A stretch of DNA of 17,898 bases from JBFHKO01 sp041595355 (GCA_041595355.1 JBFHKO010000028.1:1-17898), one strand, 5' to 3'. Numbered from the stretch's first letter, positions 7,401-14,188 are shown. Translations and numbers: made by a program. The notes: generated from the sequence alone by a model not told the origin.

Positions 7401-7575
7401 CCGGAGCCATGCCACCGGCCTCGGTCATGATGGTGACGGTGGGCTTGTTGAGATCGGGGAACACGTCCACCGGCATCTGCCAGGCCGTCAGCCCGCCGTA
7501 GATCATCAGTATGCCCGCCAGCCCCAGCACCAGCAGGCGGTTGCGCAGGCTTGCGTTGACTATCCAGCTAAACAT
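4474..7575 (-). CDS. HME-type RND efflux permease (CusA/CzcA family)
   Basis: This 1033-residue inner-membrane proton/metal antiporter has a length normal for the family. AAGGAG lies five bases before the ATG at 7575, and the start follows the adaptor stop by nine bases. After the first helix come porter motifs typical of the HME class (PDLNKPTVTIMTEA, GPISSVMGEFMLIAL). Helix 4 reads AIGELVDDALVDVENVL, with the acidic proton-relay residues D404, D405, D409 and E411. The second half repeats the porter and six-helix layout and ends DDETY. The three methionines that bind Cu/Ag in E. coli CusA (M573, M623, M672) align with T574, S617 and H661 here, and helix 4 differs from the CusA form. The region GRAELDEHAEGVH (604-616) and HRLDH (657-661) is rich in His, Asp and Glu. 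Substrate is therefore unsettled between Cu/Ag and divalent metals. There is no outer-membrane channel gene beside it. Confidence 0.93.
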   Translation of the reverse strand: MFSWIVNASLRNRLLVLGLAGILMIYGGLTAWQMPVDVFPDLNKPTVTIMTEAGGMAPEEVEQLVSFPLETSLNGMPGVTRVRSVSGVGLSILYAEFDWGSDIYRNRQLVAERLSQVREQLPGGVNPVMGPISSVMGEFMLIALPADPATSQPMAIREYVDFVLRPRLLSIPGVAQVIPIGGEVRQFRVEPDTALMARLGISFSQLEEALAHFSSNTSGGFLEKSGREYLIRHLGRTTRLEDLQNLALAVHAGNPIQLKQIAEVKFAAAFKRGDAGFGGKPAVIVSVQKQPNADTVRLTGQIESALAELERGLPAGISAPHVLFRQADFIAASIDNVQEALRDGAIMVAVILFAFLLNLRTTFISLTAIPLSIAITALVFKWMGLSINVMTLGGLAIAIGELVDDALVDVENVLRRLKQQRPKGVFELIRSIAAASNEVRSGVVIATLVVVLVFVPLFALPGIEGRLFVPLGIAYITSILASMLVALTVTPVLCFFLLPRMKRLQGGDSPLVAWLKRWDRRLLAASFPRARRILAAACGLLLLTLATVPLFPRAFLPPFNEGTLTVSLLLNPGTALEESNRIGTLAEQAILAVPEVKSVGRRTGRAELDEHAEGVHSSELDVDLHPSERSREAVMADIRARLGTLPATVLLGQPISHRLDHLLSGVRAQIAIKIFGDDLDSLRAQAAGLQERLAQIPGLTDLQIEKQVLIPQITVRLDYERLALYGIPPGALLASLETLTEGDRVGQIIDGNKRFDLVVRLPDGERHPQGLANLLIDTPHGRIPLSQVASIEEGDGPNQIGRENSRRRIVIAANTDGSDMAAIVAQIRQLLATTPLPEGYFVSLEGQFQAQEQATRLIGLLALASLGLIFAVLYSRYRSSRLALMIMGNIPMALIGSVIAMWLAGVSLSVASLVGFITLTGIATRNGILKISHYINLCKFEGESFGQAMIIRGSLERLTPVLMTALVSAFALVPLLLAADAPGKEILHPVAVVIFGGLISSTLLDTLLTPLMFWCYGREPLAALLQEPDDETY

Positions 7576-7584
7576 GCATGCTCC

Positions 7585-8742
7585 TTAGCGGATCTGGTTG
7601 AGCAGGGTGGCGCCTTGCACCACCACCCGCGCCGCATCCGGCAACCCGGTCACCGCCCGTTGCGTGCCATTCAGCGGCGCCGCCTGCACCGGCCAGGCAC
7701 GAAACAGCTCCGGCTCCTCGTGCACCCAGATCACCGGCTCGTTGACGCTGTTCTGCACCAGGGCACTCAGTGGCAGGGCCACCCCCGCTACCGGCTCCCG
7801 GGTCTGGGCGATGAGCTTGACCGGCTGCCCCAGCACCAGCGCCGGCGCCAGCGCATCGGACTGCACCCGGAACAGCAGCGGCAGCGCCCCCTCCCGCAGC
7901 GCCCGCCCGGAGCCCATCAGGGTCAGCGGCAGGCCGCTGCCCTGGAGGCTGGCCCCGCTGATGGTTGCCGCGACTTGCGGATCGAACGCGAAGGCCTCGA
8001 TCAGCAGGCGGCGGGGATCGATCACCTCAAACAGGGTTTCCTTTGCATCCACCACCTGGCCGTTGACCGCCAGGGTGGAGGCGATCACCCCCTCCACCGG
8101 CGCCACCAGGGGCTCAAGACGCGCCAGTCCCTGCTCCAGAACCCGGATGCGGGCAGCCAGTCCTCGCAGCTGCGCCTCGGCGGCCTCGATCTCCCGGCGC
8201 GGCACGGCGCTGTCCAGGGCCCGCAGCCGGGCCAGATCCTTTTGCGCCAGCTTGCGTTGCTCCTGCCAGTCGGCCAGCTCGGCCTGCTGGGTCGCCAGAT
8301 CCAGCGGCGAGACGGCAGGGAGGATGCGTGCCAGCACCTCCCCCTTGCTCACCGCCTGGCCCAGGGTGGGCAGGCCGTTGGGACCGGCCACCAGCCGCCC
8401 CCCCTGCAACGACTGCACCCGACCGCCGGCATTGGGATCCATGACCACATGGCCGTTGAGTTCCAGGCTGCGGGTCAGGGGAGCGGTGTGGGGGATCTGG
8501 GTGCGGATGCCCAGGCGCCGCTGCACCGACTTGGGCAGGAACACCCGGCCATCGGCCAGTCGCCGGGGCGGCTCAGCGTACAGCGGTGACGACACCGCCA
8601 TGGTCTGGGGCGCCATGGCGTGAGAGGCCTCGGACGCGTGGGCATCGGCCCCGTGATCCTCGCCCCCATGGGCCAGGGCCCCGGCCGGCAGCAGGGCGAA
8701 CAGCAGCCCCGCCAGGGTCAGGTGTTGACGACAAATGATCAT
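7585..8742 (-). CDS. RND efflux periplasmic adaptor (membrane fusion protein, CusB/CzcB-like)
   Basis: The product has 385 residues. The ATG at 8742 is chosen because it gives a clean signal peptide (cut after ALA, residue 24) and overlaps the stop of the preceding gene as ATGA, implying translational coupling; the open frame extends further upstream without such features. The mature N-terminus is His-rich (H25, H30, H35, H41, HGGEDHGADAH) with two methionines near 43-48, a likely metal-binding tail. Then come a hybrid-type motif (ELNGHVVMDPNAGGRVQ), the two halves of a lipoyl-like barrel-sandwich (about 96-133 and 203-240) and, between them, an alpha-helical hairpin (about 140-200, rich in A, E, Q, R) that should meet the outer-membrane channel. 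A beta-barrel and membrane-proximal domain follow (about 240-385). It connects the permease to an outer-membrane factor, which is not encoded here. Confidence 0.9.
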   Translation of the reverse strand: MIICRQHLTLAGLLFALLPAGALAHGGEDHGADAHASEASHAMAPQTMAVSSPLYAEPPRRLADGRVFLPKSVQRRLGIRTQIPHTAPLTRSLELNGHVVMDPNAGGRVQSLQGGRLVAGPNGLPTLGQAVSKGEVLARILPAVSPLDLATQQAELADWQEQRKLAQKDLARLRALDSAVPRREIEAAEAQLRGLAARIRVLEQGLARLEPLVAPVEGVIASTLAVNGQVVDAKETLFEVIDPRRLLIEAFAFDPQVAATISGASLQGSGLPLTLMGSGRALREGALPLLFRVQSDALAPALVLGQPVKLIAQTREPVAGVALPLSALVQNSVNEPVIWVHEEPELFRAWPVQAAPLNGTQRAVTGLPDAARVVVQGATLLNQIR

Positions 8743-9287
8743 GAGCGGGCACCTCGACGACGCAGGATCCAAAACAAGACGAGCAGCGCTACCAGCGCCA
8801 GGGCGGCCAGAGGCGGAAGCCAGGCGGGCAGGGGCGCATCGGCGGGCCCGGCGGGGGCCGGCGGCGACACTGTGAGACGGGTGTCCAGCAGATCCGCCTC
8901 CTCGCCCCGGATGAGGGTAAACAGCAGCAGATGCTCCCCCTCCTGTGCCAGCCAGGGCGCCGCCACCCGGTAGGTACCGGGCTCGAACTCGACGGCCTGG
9001 CCCTGCCAGCTGCCGCGCTCCACCTCCACCTGGGCACCGGTGACGGGGCTGTTGTCGGCAAAGCGATCCAGATAAAGGATTAACTCCCCATCCCTGGGGA
9101 CGATCACCAGCTCGAAGCGCTCCGACTGGGCAACGGCCCTGGATGGCGCGGCCGCCTCGGGGGCGGCGGGCGGCAGGGTGGTCGCTTCGTGACCGGCATG
9201 GCCCTCGTGGGCCTGCACCAGGGAAGAGAAAAGCGGCACAGCCAGCAGTAACAGGATGACGCGGCGACACCAGATGGGCACAGACAC
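8739..9287 (-). CDS. Exported, C-terminally anchored protein heading the RND operon; family unknown
   Basis: The start is most likely the GTG at 9287, because a near-perfect GGAGGT lies seven bases upstream; this gives 182 residues. An earlier ATG at 9329 lacks such a site and would add an arginine-rich leader. A signal peptide (basic CRR, then a leucine-rich core ending VQA) precedes the mature start HEGHAGHEA, again rich in histidine. A linker of Ala/Pro follows, then one beta-sandwich-like domain (FELVIVPRDGELILYLDRF... to DTRLTVSP) resembling FixH/YtkA or CopC-like Ig folds in strand pattern only. After a Pro/Ala linker comes a single C-terminal helix (about 152-174) and a basic RRRGARS tail, so the domain would sit in the periplasm, tethered to the inner membrane. 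Its stop overlaps the adaptor start. A metal-delivery or pump-assembly role is inference. Confidence 0.8.
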   Translation of the reverse strand: MSVPIWCRRVILLLLAVPLFSSLVQAHEGHAGHEATTLPPAAPEAAAPSRAVAQSERFELVIVPRDGELILYLDRFADNSPVTGAQVEVERGSWQGQAVEFEPGTYRVAAPWLAQEGEHLLLFTLIRGEEADLLDTRLTVSPPAPAGPADAPLPAWLPPLAALALVALLVLFWILRRRGARS

Positions 9288-9380
9288 GGATCGGACCTCC
9301 AGGCAACGGCTGACGACACGGGCGCGCACCCAGCGCGCGGGCCAGCCGGTACCCGGTCGACACGGATAAGATACATTCCC

Positions 9381-9386
9381 ATTATC
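9381..9386 (-). promoter_or_regulatory. -10 element of the RND operon promoter
   Basis: On the minus strand GATAAT (five of six matches to TATAAT) lies about 95 bases before the GTG start at 9287. There is no good -35 hexamer at normal spacing, as expected for a promoter that needs an activator. The CusR-type box at 9417-9438 is centred about 53 bases upstream of the start point this element implies. Confidence 0.5.
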
Positions 9387-9416
9387 ATGTTTTCTGTCTG
9401 ACAGCCGGCTGACCGG

Positions 9417-9438
9417 CAGATGACAACTTTGTCATCTG
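9417..9438. promoter_or_regulatory. CusR-type operator box
   Basis: A perfect palindrome with ten-base arms, CAGATGACAA and TTGTCATCTG, is separated by CT. The core ATGACAA-N2-TTGTCAT is identical to the fixed bases of the E. coli CusR box as I know it. It sits between the divergent RND operon and the regulator gene, and is placed to act on both. It is centred about 53 bases upstream of the inferred RND operon start and about 47 bases upstream of the regulator promoter start. Together with the CusR-like regulator beside it, this is strong evidence for direct control. Confidence 0.85.
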
Positions 9439-9439
9439 G

Positions 9440-9468
9440 ATGACCCACCAGGCCTGTGAGGGCATAAT
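9440..9468 (+). promoter_or_regulatory. Promoter of the two-component operon
   Basis: ATGACC (9440-9445, four of six to TTGACA) and CATAAT (9463-9468, five of six to TATAAT) are separated by 17 bases. The element lies just downstream of the CusR-type box and 33 bases before the regulator ATG, consistent with autoregulation. Confidence 0.55.
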
Positions 9469-9501
9469 GCTCCCTTGTGCTGGGAGGGCGGAGCGAGGCC
9501 A

Positions 9502-10179
9502 ATGCGGATCCTGATAGTCGAAGACGAACCCAAGACCGGCGGCTACCTGCAACAGGGGCTGACCGAAGCGGGCTATGTGGTGGATTGGGTGCAAAATGGC
9601 CAGGATGGCCTGCATGCGGCCCAGGAGAACAGGTACGATTTGCTGGTGCTGGATGTCATGCTGCCGGGGCTGGACGGCTGGCAGCTGCTGCAGCGGCTGC
9701 GCCTGGCCAGGCACGACGAGCCGGTGCTGTTCCTGACCGCCAAGGATGCGCTGGAGGACAGGGTCAGGGGGCTGGAGCTGGGCGCCGATGATTACCTGGT
9801 CAAGCCGTTTGCCTTTGCCGAACTGCTGGCCCGGGTGCGCACGCTGCTGCGCCGGGGCAAGCAGCTGCAGCCGGACAGCCTCCATCTGGCCGACCTGAGT
9901 CTGGACGTGCTGCGCCGCCAGGTCACCCGCGGCGGCAAGCGAGTCCACCTGACCGGCAAGGAGTTCGCCCTGCTGGAGCTGCTGCTGCGCCGCAGCGGCG
10001 AGGTGCTGCCCCGCTCGCTCATCGCCTCTCTGGTGTGGGACATGAATTTCGACAGCGACACCAACGTCATCGACGTGGCCATCCGCCGCCTGCGCAGCAA
10101 GATAGACGACGACCACAGCCCCAAGCTCATCCACACGGTACGCGGCATGGGCTATGTCATGGAGATCCGCCAGCCGTGA
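9502..10179 (+). CDS. cusR: Heavy-metal response regulator, CusR/CopR type
   Basis: This 225-residue OmpR-family cytoplasmic transcription regulator starts at the ATG at 9502 (MRILIVEDE), the standard family start, with an AGG close upstream. The receiver domain has the acidic pair E7/D8, the phosphorylated Asp D51 (LVLDVMLPGLDGW), T79 and K101 (LVKPFAFAELLARVRTLLRRG). The winged-helix DNA-binding domain covers about 130-222 and includes EVLPRSLIASLVWDMNFDSDTN and the final HTVRGMGY, nearly identical to E. coli CusR. The perfect CusR-type box just upstream supports the same binding specificity and hence a Cu+/Ag+ response. The stop overlaps the GTG start of the sensor kinase, so the pair is translationally coupled. 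It probably activates the divergent RND operon and its own operon. Confidence 0.93.
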   Translation: MRILIVEDEPKTGGYLQQGLTEAGYVVDWVQNGQDGLHAAQENRYDLLVLDVMLPGLDGWQLLQRLRLARHDEPVLFLTAKDALEDRVRGLELGADDYLVKPFAFAELLARVRTLLRRGKQLQPDSLHLADLSLDVLRRQVTRGGKRVHLTGKEFALLELLLRRSGEVLPRSLIASLVWDMNFDSDTNVIDVAIRRLRSKIDDDHSPKLIHTVRGMGYVMEIRQP

Positions 10180-11615
10180 GGCCTCTTTCGTCCCTGACCG
10201 CGCGCCTGAGCCTGCTGTTCGGCGCCGTCATGATCGGCCTGTGGCTGCTCACCTGCCTGCTGTTTCTGCACGCCCTGAAGCTGCACTTTGCCAGCCAGGA
10301 CGATGCCGAGATCCAGGGCAAGCTGCAACTGACCCGCAACTTTTTGCTGATGCAGACCCGCGACGGGGACGTCGACTGGCCCCTGCTCGGCCGCCAGCTG
10401 GATGCGGCCCTGGGAGGGCACCACGGCCTGCATGTGCTCATCCACGCCGCCGACGGCCGCCTGCTGGTCTCATCCCGCCCGCCGCACACCCCGCCCCTGC
10501 CGTCCCATCTGGCGGCAGCCGCTCCCCTCCCGGCGCAGCCCCGCCTCTGGCGCCTGGAGACGGCCGCCTTCCGGGCGCAGGCCATGGAGGTGACCCTTCC
10601 CGGCACGGCGCCGGGCGCGCCCATACGGGTTCAGCTGCGGGTCTTCCTGGACACCAGCCACCACCAGCATTTCATCCGGCAGATGCAGATCTGGCTTGTC
10701 TGGCTCACCTTCGGCCTGGCGCTGGCGGCGCTGCTGCTGGGCTGGCTGGCCACCCGGCTGGGGCTCAAGCCGCTGCGGGCGCTGGCCCGGGTCTCGGCCA
10801 GCGTCACCGCCGACAAGCTGGATCAGCGCCTGGCCCCCGAGCAGCTGCCGATCGAGCTGCAGGCGCCCGTGCTGGCTTTCAACGCCATGCTGGCGCGGCT
10901 GGAGCACTCCTTTCGCCGCCTCTCCGAGTTCTCCTCCGACATCGCCCACGAGCTGCGCACCCCCATCAGCAACCTGATGATGCAGACCCAGGTCGCTCTC
11001 TCCAAGGAGCGCAACGCCAATGACTACCGTGAGGTGCTCTATTCCAATCTGGAGGAGTACGAACGGCTGGCGCGCATGGTGAGCGACATGCTGCTGCTGG
11101 CCAAATCGGACCACGGCCTGCTGGCGCTGCAGCGCGAAGAGCTGGATCTGGCGCAGGAACTCGATGAGCTGCTGGAATTTTTCGAGCCGCTCGCCAGCGA
11201 CAAGCCGCTGCGGCTGGTGCGCCGGGGGCAGGCCCGCCTGCAGGGCGATCGGCTGATGCTCAGGCGCGCCTTCAGCAACTTGCTCTCCAACGCCATCCGC
11301 CACGCCCCCGCCGGAAGCCGGGTGACGGTCAGCCTCACCGACGACGAGAGAGGCGTGGGGGTGAGCGTGGCCAACCCGGGCCCGCCCATCCCGGCGGAAC
11401 AGTTGCCGCGCCTGTTCGACCGCTTCTACCGGGTCGACGCCGCCCGCCAGCACCAGAGCGAGGGCGCCGGGCTCGGGCTGGCCATCACCCGCTCCATCAT
11501 CGAGGCCCTCGGCGGCTCGCTGGCGGTCCGCTCCGATACGCACCAGACCCTGTTCAGCAGCCGCTTTCCGCGCCCCGCCCCCGGCCGGGAAGGGCGCGAG
11601 GAGAAATCTGCTTGA
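10176..11615 (+). CDS. cusS: Heavy-metal sensor histidine kinase, CusS/CopS type
   Basis: The product has 479 residues, starting at the GTG at 10176 that overlaps the regulator stop (GTGA); this start gives a product about as long as E. coli CusS. The first membrane helix lies at about 9-32. The periplasmic sensor loop (about 33-165) contains several histidines, including GGHHGLHVLIH and SHHQHF near the membrane, plausible metal ligands. The second helix lies at about 171-193, followed by a HAMP linker. The phosphoacceptor is H258 in SDIAHELRTPISNL. The ATP-binding domain shows N (NLLSNAIRHAP), VANPGPP, LFDRFYRVD and EGAGLGLAI motifs. It should sit in the inner membrane, sense periplasmic metal and phosphorylate the partner regulator at D51. 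Whether the ligand residues match those of CusS was not tested. Confidence 0.92.
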   Translation: MRPLSSLTARLSLLFGAVMIGLWLLTCLLFLHALKLHFASQDDAEIQGKLQLTRNFLLMQTRDGDVDWPLLGRQLDAALGGHHGLHVLIHAADGRLLVSSRPPHTPPLPSHLAAAAPLPAQPRLWRLETAAFRAQAMEVTLPGTAPGAPIRVQLRVFLDTSHHQHFIRQMQIWLVWLTFGLALAALLLGWLATRLGLKPLRALARVSASVTADKLDQRLAPEQLPIELQAPVLAFNAMLARLEHSFRRLSEFSSDIAHELRTPISNLMMQTQVALSKERNANDYREVLYSNLEEYERLARMVSDMLLLAKSDHGLLALQREELDLAQELDELLEFFEPLASDKPLRLVRRGQARLQGDRLMLRRAFSNLLSNAIRHAPAGSRVTVSLTDDERGVGVSVANPGPPIPAEQLPRLFDRFYRVDAARQHQSEGAGLGLAITRSIIEALGGSLAVRSDTHQTLFSSRFPRPAPGREGREEKSA

Positions 11616-11639
11616 TCCGGGCCCGCTTTTGCCGACAAT
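11612..11639 (+). promoter_or_regulatory. queF: Possible queF promoter
   Basis: TTGATC (11612-11617) and GACAAT (11634-11639) each match the sigma-70 consensus at four of six positions and are 16 bases apart. They lie in the only gap before queF. No terminator was seen between the kinase stop and queF, so read-through from the metal operon is also possible. Confidence 0.3.
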
Positions 11640-11675
11640 GTGGCCCCGTCCAATCCTAGAACCATGGTGACTTGC

Positions 11676-12530
11676 ATGACCGACCAGCCGCGCTATGCCC
11701 ACAGCGAACTCCTGAAGGGACTGAACCTGGGACAGAGCACCGCCTATGTCTCCACCTATGCCCCCAGCCTGCTGCAGCCGGTGCCGCGCGCCCTCAATCG
11801 CGACGATCTCAACCTTGGCGACGCGCTGCCCTTCCGGGGCGAGGATATCTGGACCCTCTACGAGCTCTCCTGGCTCAACGGCCGGGGCAAGCCGGTGGTG
11901 GCCATCGGCGAGGTGCGGGTGCCGGCCAGCAGCCGCAACCTCATCGAGTCCAAGTCGTTCAAGCTGTATCTCAACAGCCTGAACCAGACCCCCTTTGCCG
12001 ATCTGGCGGCGGTGCGCGACACCCTGGTGCGCGATCTGAGCGAGTGCGCCGGCGGTCCCGTGGCCGTGACCCTGACCCCGCTGTCGCAGGCCGAGCACCG
12101 GATAGCCCGCCTGCCGGGCGAGTGCATCGACGATCTGGACATCGGCATCGACAGCTATGACTTCGACCCGGCCTGGCTGGAGGGGTGCGCGGCGAGCGAG
12201 GGGCCGCTGGTCGAGGAGACGCTGCACAGCCACCTGCTGAAATCGAACTGCCTGGTGACCAGCCAGCCGGACTGGGGCAGCCTGGTGATCCATTACCGCG
12301 GCCGGGCGCTGGATCGCGAAAAGCTGCTGCGCTACCTCATCTCCTTTCGCCAGCACAACGAATTTCACGAGCAGTGCGTCGAGCGCATCTTCGTCGACCT
12401 GCAGCGCTACGGCCAGCCGCAGCAGCTGACCGTCTATGCCCGCTACACCCGCCGCGGCGGTCTGGACATCAACCCCTTTCGCAGCAACTGGGAGGCCGCA
12501 CCCGCCAACCTGCGCCTGATCCGCCAGTAA
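11676..12530 (+). CDS. queF: NADPH-dependent 7-cyano-7-deazaguanine reductase (preQ0 to preQ1)
   Basis: This 284-residue cytosolic enzyme reduces the nitrile of preQ0 to the aminomethyl group of preQ1 in queuosine tRNA biosynthesis. The length and domain layout are those of the long, two-module E. coli type. The N-terminal part holds the conserved SKSFKLYLNS motif; the C-terminal part holds the catalytic cysteine C192 in LLKSNCLVTSQPDWGS with D199 as the acid. FHEQCVERI (substrate binding) and YARYTRRGGLDINPFRS follow. The ATG at 11676 is chosen by alignment with the usual family start; its ribosome site is weak (GGTGA), and an in-frame ATG at 11664 has no better one. It lies 60 bases after the sensor kinase gene and marks the start of the housekeeping part. 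No preQ1 riboswitch was recognised upstream. Confidence 0.95.
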   Translation: MTDQPRYAHSELLKGLNLGQSTAYVSTYAPSLLQPVPRALNRDDLNLGDALPFRGEDIWTLYELSWLNGRGKPVVAIGEVRVPASSRNLIESKSFKLYLNSLNQTPFADLAAVRDTLVRDLSECAGGPVAVTLTPLSQAEHRIARLPGECIDDLDIGIDSYDFDPAWLEGCAASEGPLVEETLHSHLLKSNCLVTSQPDWGSLVIHYRGRALDREKLLRYLISFRQHNEFHEQCVERIFVDLQRYGQPQQLTVYARYTRRGGLDINPFRSNWEAAPANLRLIRQ

Positions 12531-12610
12531 CACCGGCCGCCGCCGCTGCTCAAGGCGTCGGCATTCGGCCCGCCACTGCACAGTTCCGCATGCTCCCTCT
12601 CACGCCGGGC

Positions 12611-12639
12611 TCCACAAGCGGGCCCGTGCTCGCTAGTAT
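12611..12639 (+). promoter_or_regulatory. ppnN: Possible ppnN promoter
   Basis: TCCACA (12611-12616, four of six to TTGACA) and TAGTAT (12634-12639, four of six to TATAAT) are separated by exactly 17 bases. This would give a leader of roughly 80 bases before the ppnN ATG. The rest of the 197-base gap after queF shows no strong terminator. Confidence 0.35.
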
Positions 12640-12727
12640 CAGGACTCAGGGAGGCTGCATTCCTCACCTTCGCCTCTCCCAGGTTGCCCGTCGTCATTCC
12701 CGCATCAGCCGTAGTCAGGGGGCCATC

Positions 12728-14083
12728 ATGATCACCTACGTCAACCCGGTCGGAAGCATGGAAATGCTCTCCCAGCTGGAGGTGGACCGTCTCAAGCAGA
12801 CCGCTGCCGGCGACACCTATCAGCTGTTCCGCAACTGTTCCCTGGCCGTGCTCAACAGCGGCAGCCAGACCGACAGCTCCAAGGAAATACTGGAAAAATT
12901 CAGCAGCTTCGACATCAACGTCATCCGCCGCGAACGGGGGGTCAAGCTGGAGCTCTTCAATGCGCCCGAGGCCGCCTTCGTCGATGGGGAAATCATCCGC
13001 GGCATCCAGGAGCACCTCTTCTCGGTACTGCGCGACATTCTCTATGTCAGCAATGAGCTGGAGGCCGACCGCAGCCTGAATCTCGACAACCCGGCCCATA
13101 TCAGCGATCTGGTATTTGCCATGCTGCGCAATGCCCGCGCCATCCGCTCGGGCGAGGAGCCCAACCTGGTGGTCTGCTGGGGCGGCCACTCCATCAACCC
13201 GGAGGAGTACCAGTACAGTCGCGAGGTGGGCAGCGAACTGGGGCTGCGGGAGCTCAATGTCTGCACCGGCTGCGGGCCGGGCGCCATGGAGGGGCCCATG
13301 AAGGGGGCCGCGGTAGGACACGCCAAGCAGCGTTATGCCAACCGGCGCTACATCGGCCTCACCGAGCCCTCCATCATCGCCGCCGAGCCGCCCAACCCCA
13401 TCGTCACCGAGCTGGTGATACTGCCCGACATCGAGAAGCGGCTGGAGGCCTTCGTGCGCATGGGCCATGGCTTCGTGCTCTTTCCCGGCGGGGTCGGCAG
13501 CGCCGAGGAGCTGCTCTATATCCTCGGCATCCTGATGCACCCGGACAACCGGGATCAGCCCTGCCCGCTGATCCTGACCGGCCCCGAGAGCAGCGCCGCC
13601 TATTTCAACACCCTGGACGAATTCATCCGCGCCACCCTCGGCGAGGCCGCCACCCGTCACTATCGCATCATCATCGACGATGCGCCGGCCGTGGCCCGCG
13701 CCCTCAAGGAGGCGATGCCCCGCGTGCGTGAGCACCGCCGGGAGAGCGGCGATGCCTACTCCTTCAACTGGTCGCTGAAGATAGAGCCCGAATTCCAGCG
13801 CCCCTTCGAGCCCAGCCACCAGAGCATGGCGGCCCTCAATCTGCACTGGGACCAGCCGCCCCAGCAACTGGCCTCCCACCTGAGACGCGCCTTCTCCGGC
13901 ATCGTGGCCGGCAACGTCAAGGCCGCCGGCATCCACGCCATCGAGCAGCACGGCCCCTTTCAGCTGAACGGCGACAAGGCGCTGATGCAGCTCATGGACA
14001 AGCTGCTGCGCAGCTTCGTGCACCAGCAGCGGATGAAACTGCCGGGTAGCGCCTACCACCCCTGTTATGAGATCATGCGCTAG
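12728..14083 (+). CDS. ppnN: Pyrimidine/purine nucleotide 5'-monophosphate nucleosidase
   Basis: This 451-residue cytosolic enzyme hydrolyses nucleoside monophosphates to free base and ribose 5-phosphate, aiding nucleotide salvage; the E. coli enzyme (formerly YgdH) is about the same length and is activated by (p)ppGpp. The ATG at 12728 is preceded by AGGGGG at good spacing. The central LOG-type Rossmann domain shows VVCWGGHSI, CTGCGPGAMEGPMKGA and the signature PGGVGSAEE at 253-261. N-terminal (about 1-140) and C-terminal (about 345-451) segments, typical of the long PpnN form and absent from short LOG proteins, frame it. It follows queF on the same strand, as in E. coli, and is closed by a strong hairpin terminator. 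Confidence 0.95.
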   Translation: MITYVNPVGSMEMLSQLEVDRLKQTAAGDTYQLFRNCSLAVLNSGSQTDSSKEILEKFSSFDINVIRRERGVKLELFNAPEAAFVDGEIIRGIQEHLFSVLRDILYVSNELEADRSLNLDNPAHISDLVFAMLRNARAIRSGEEPNLVVCWGGHSINPEEYQYSREVGSELGLRELNVCTGCGPGAMEGPMKGAAVGHAKQRYANRRYIGLTEPSIIAAEPPNPIVTELVILPDIEKRLEAFVRMGHGFVLFPGGVGSAEELLYILGILMHPDNRDQPCPLILTGPESSAAYFNTLDEFIRATLGEAATRHYRIIIDDAPAVARALKEAMPRVREHRRESGDAYSFNWSLKIEPEFQRPFEPSHQSMAALNLHWDQPPQQLASHLRRAFSGIVAGNVKAAGIHAIEQHGPFQLNGDKALMQLMDKLLRSFVHQQRMKLPGSAYHPCYEIMR

Positions 14084-14110
14084 CTACGGCCTGTTTTTGC
14101 GTCGATGCAT

Positions 14111-14144
14111 CACCTCGGGCCCGCCACGCGGGCCCGAGGTGTTT
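14111..14144 (+). terminator. Intrinsic terminator after ppnN
   Basis: CACCTCGGGCCCGC (14111-14124) and GCGGGCCCGAGGTG (14128-14141) form a perfect 14-base-pair stem with the loop CAC, followed by TTT. It starts 27 bases after the ppnN stop and should separate ppnN from xni. The short T run suggests that the very stable stem does most of the work. Confidence 0.85.
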
Positions 14145-14188
14145 CCCCGCAACCCCACTGTCAAGCGAGCCCCATCCAAGAGAACGCC

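Noticed and set aside
5236..8589. A 1117-codon open frame on the plus strand opposite the RND permease and adaptor
   Set aside because: It is antisense to two firmly identified genes; its product is Gln/His/Gly/Arg-rich with no domain, as expected from the complement of GC-rich coding DNA.
11616..11675. preQ1 riboswitch ahead of queF
   Set aside because: The gap is only 60 bases and no pseudoknot-like hairpin with an A-rich tail is visible.
10470..12581. A 703-codon minus-strand frame opposite the sensor kinase and queF
   Set aside because: It crosses two real genes and their boundary in antisense, with repeat-like Gln/Gly/Ala composition only.
12443..14059. A 538-codon minus-strand frame opposite ppnN
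   Set aside because: It is antisense to a well-supported gene, has no domain and shows the composition typical of a shadow frame.
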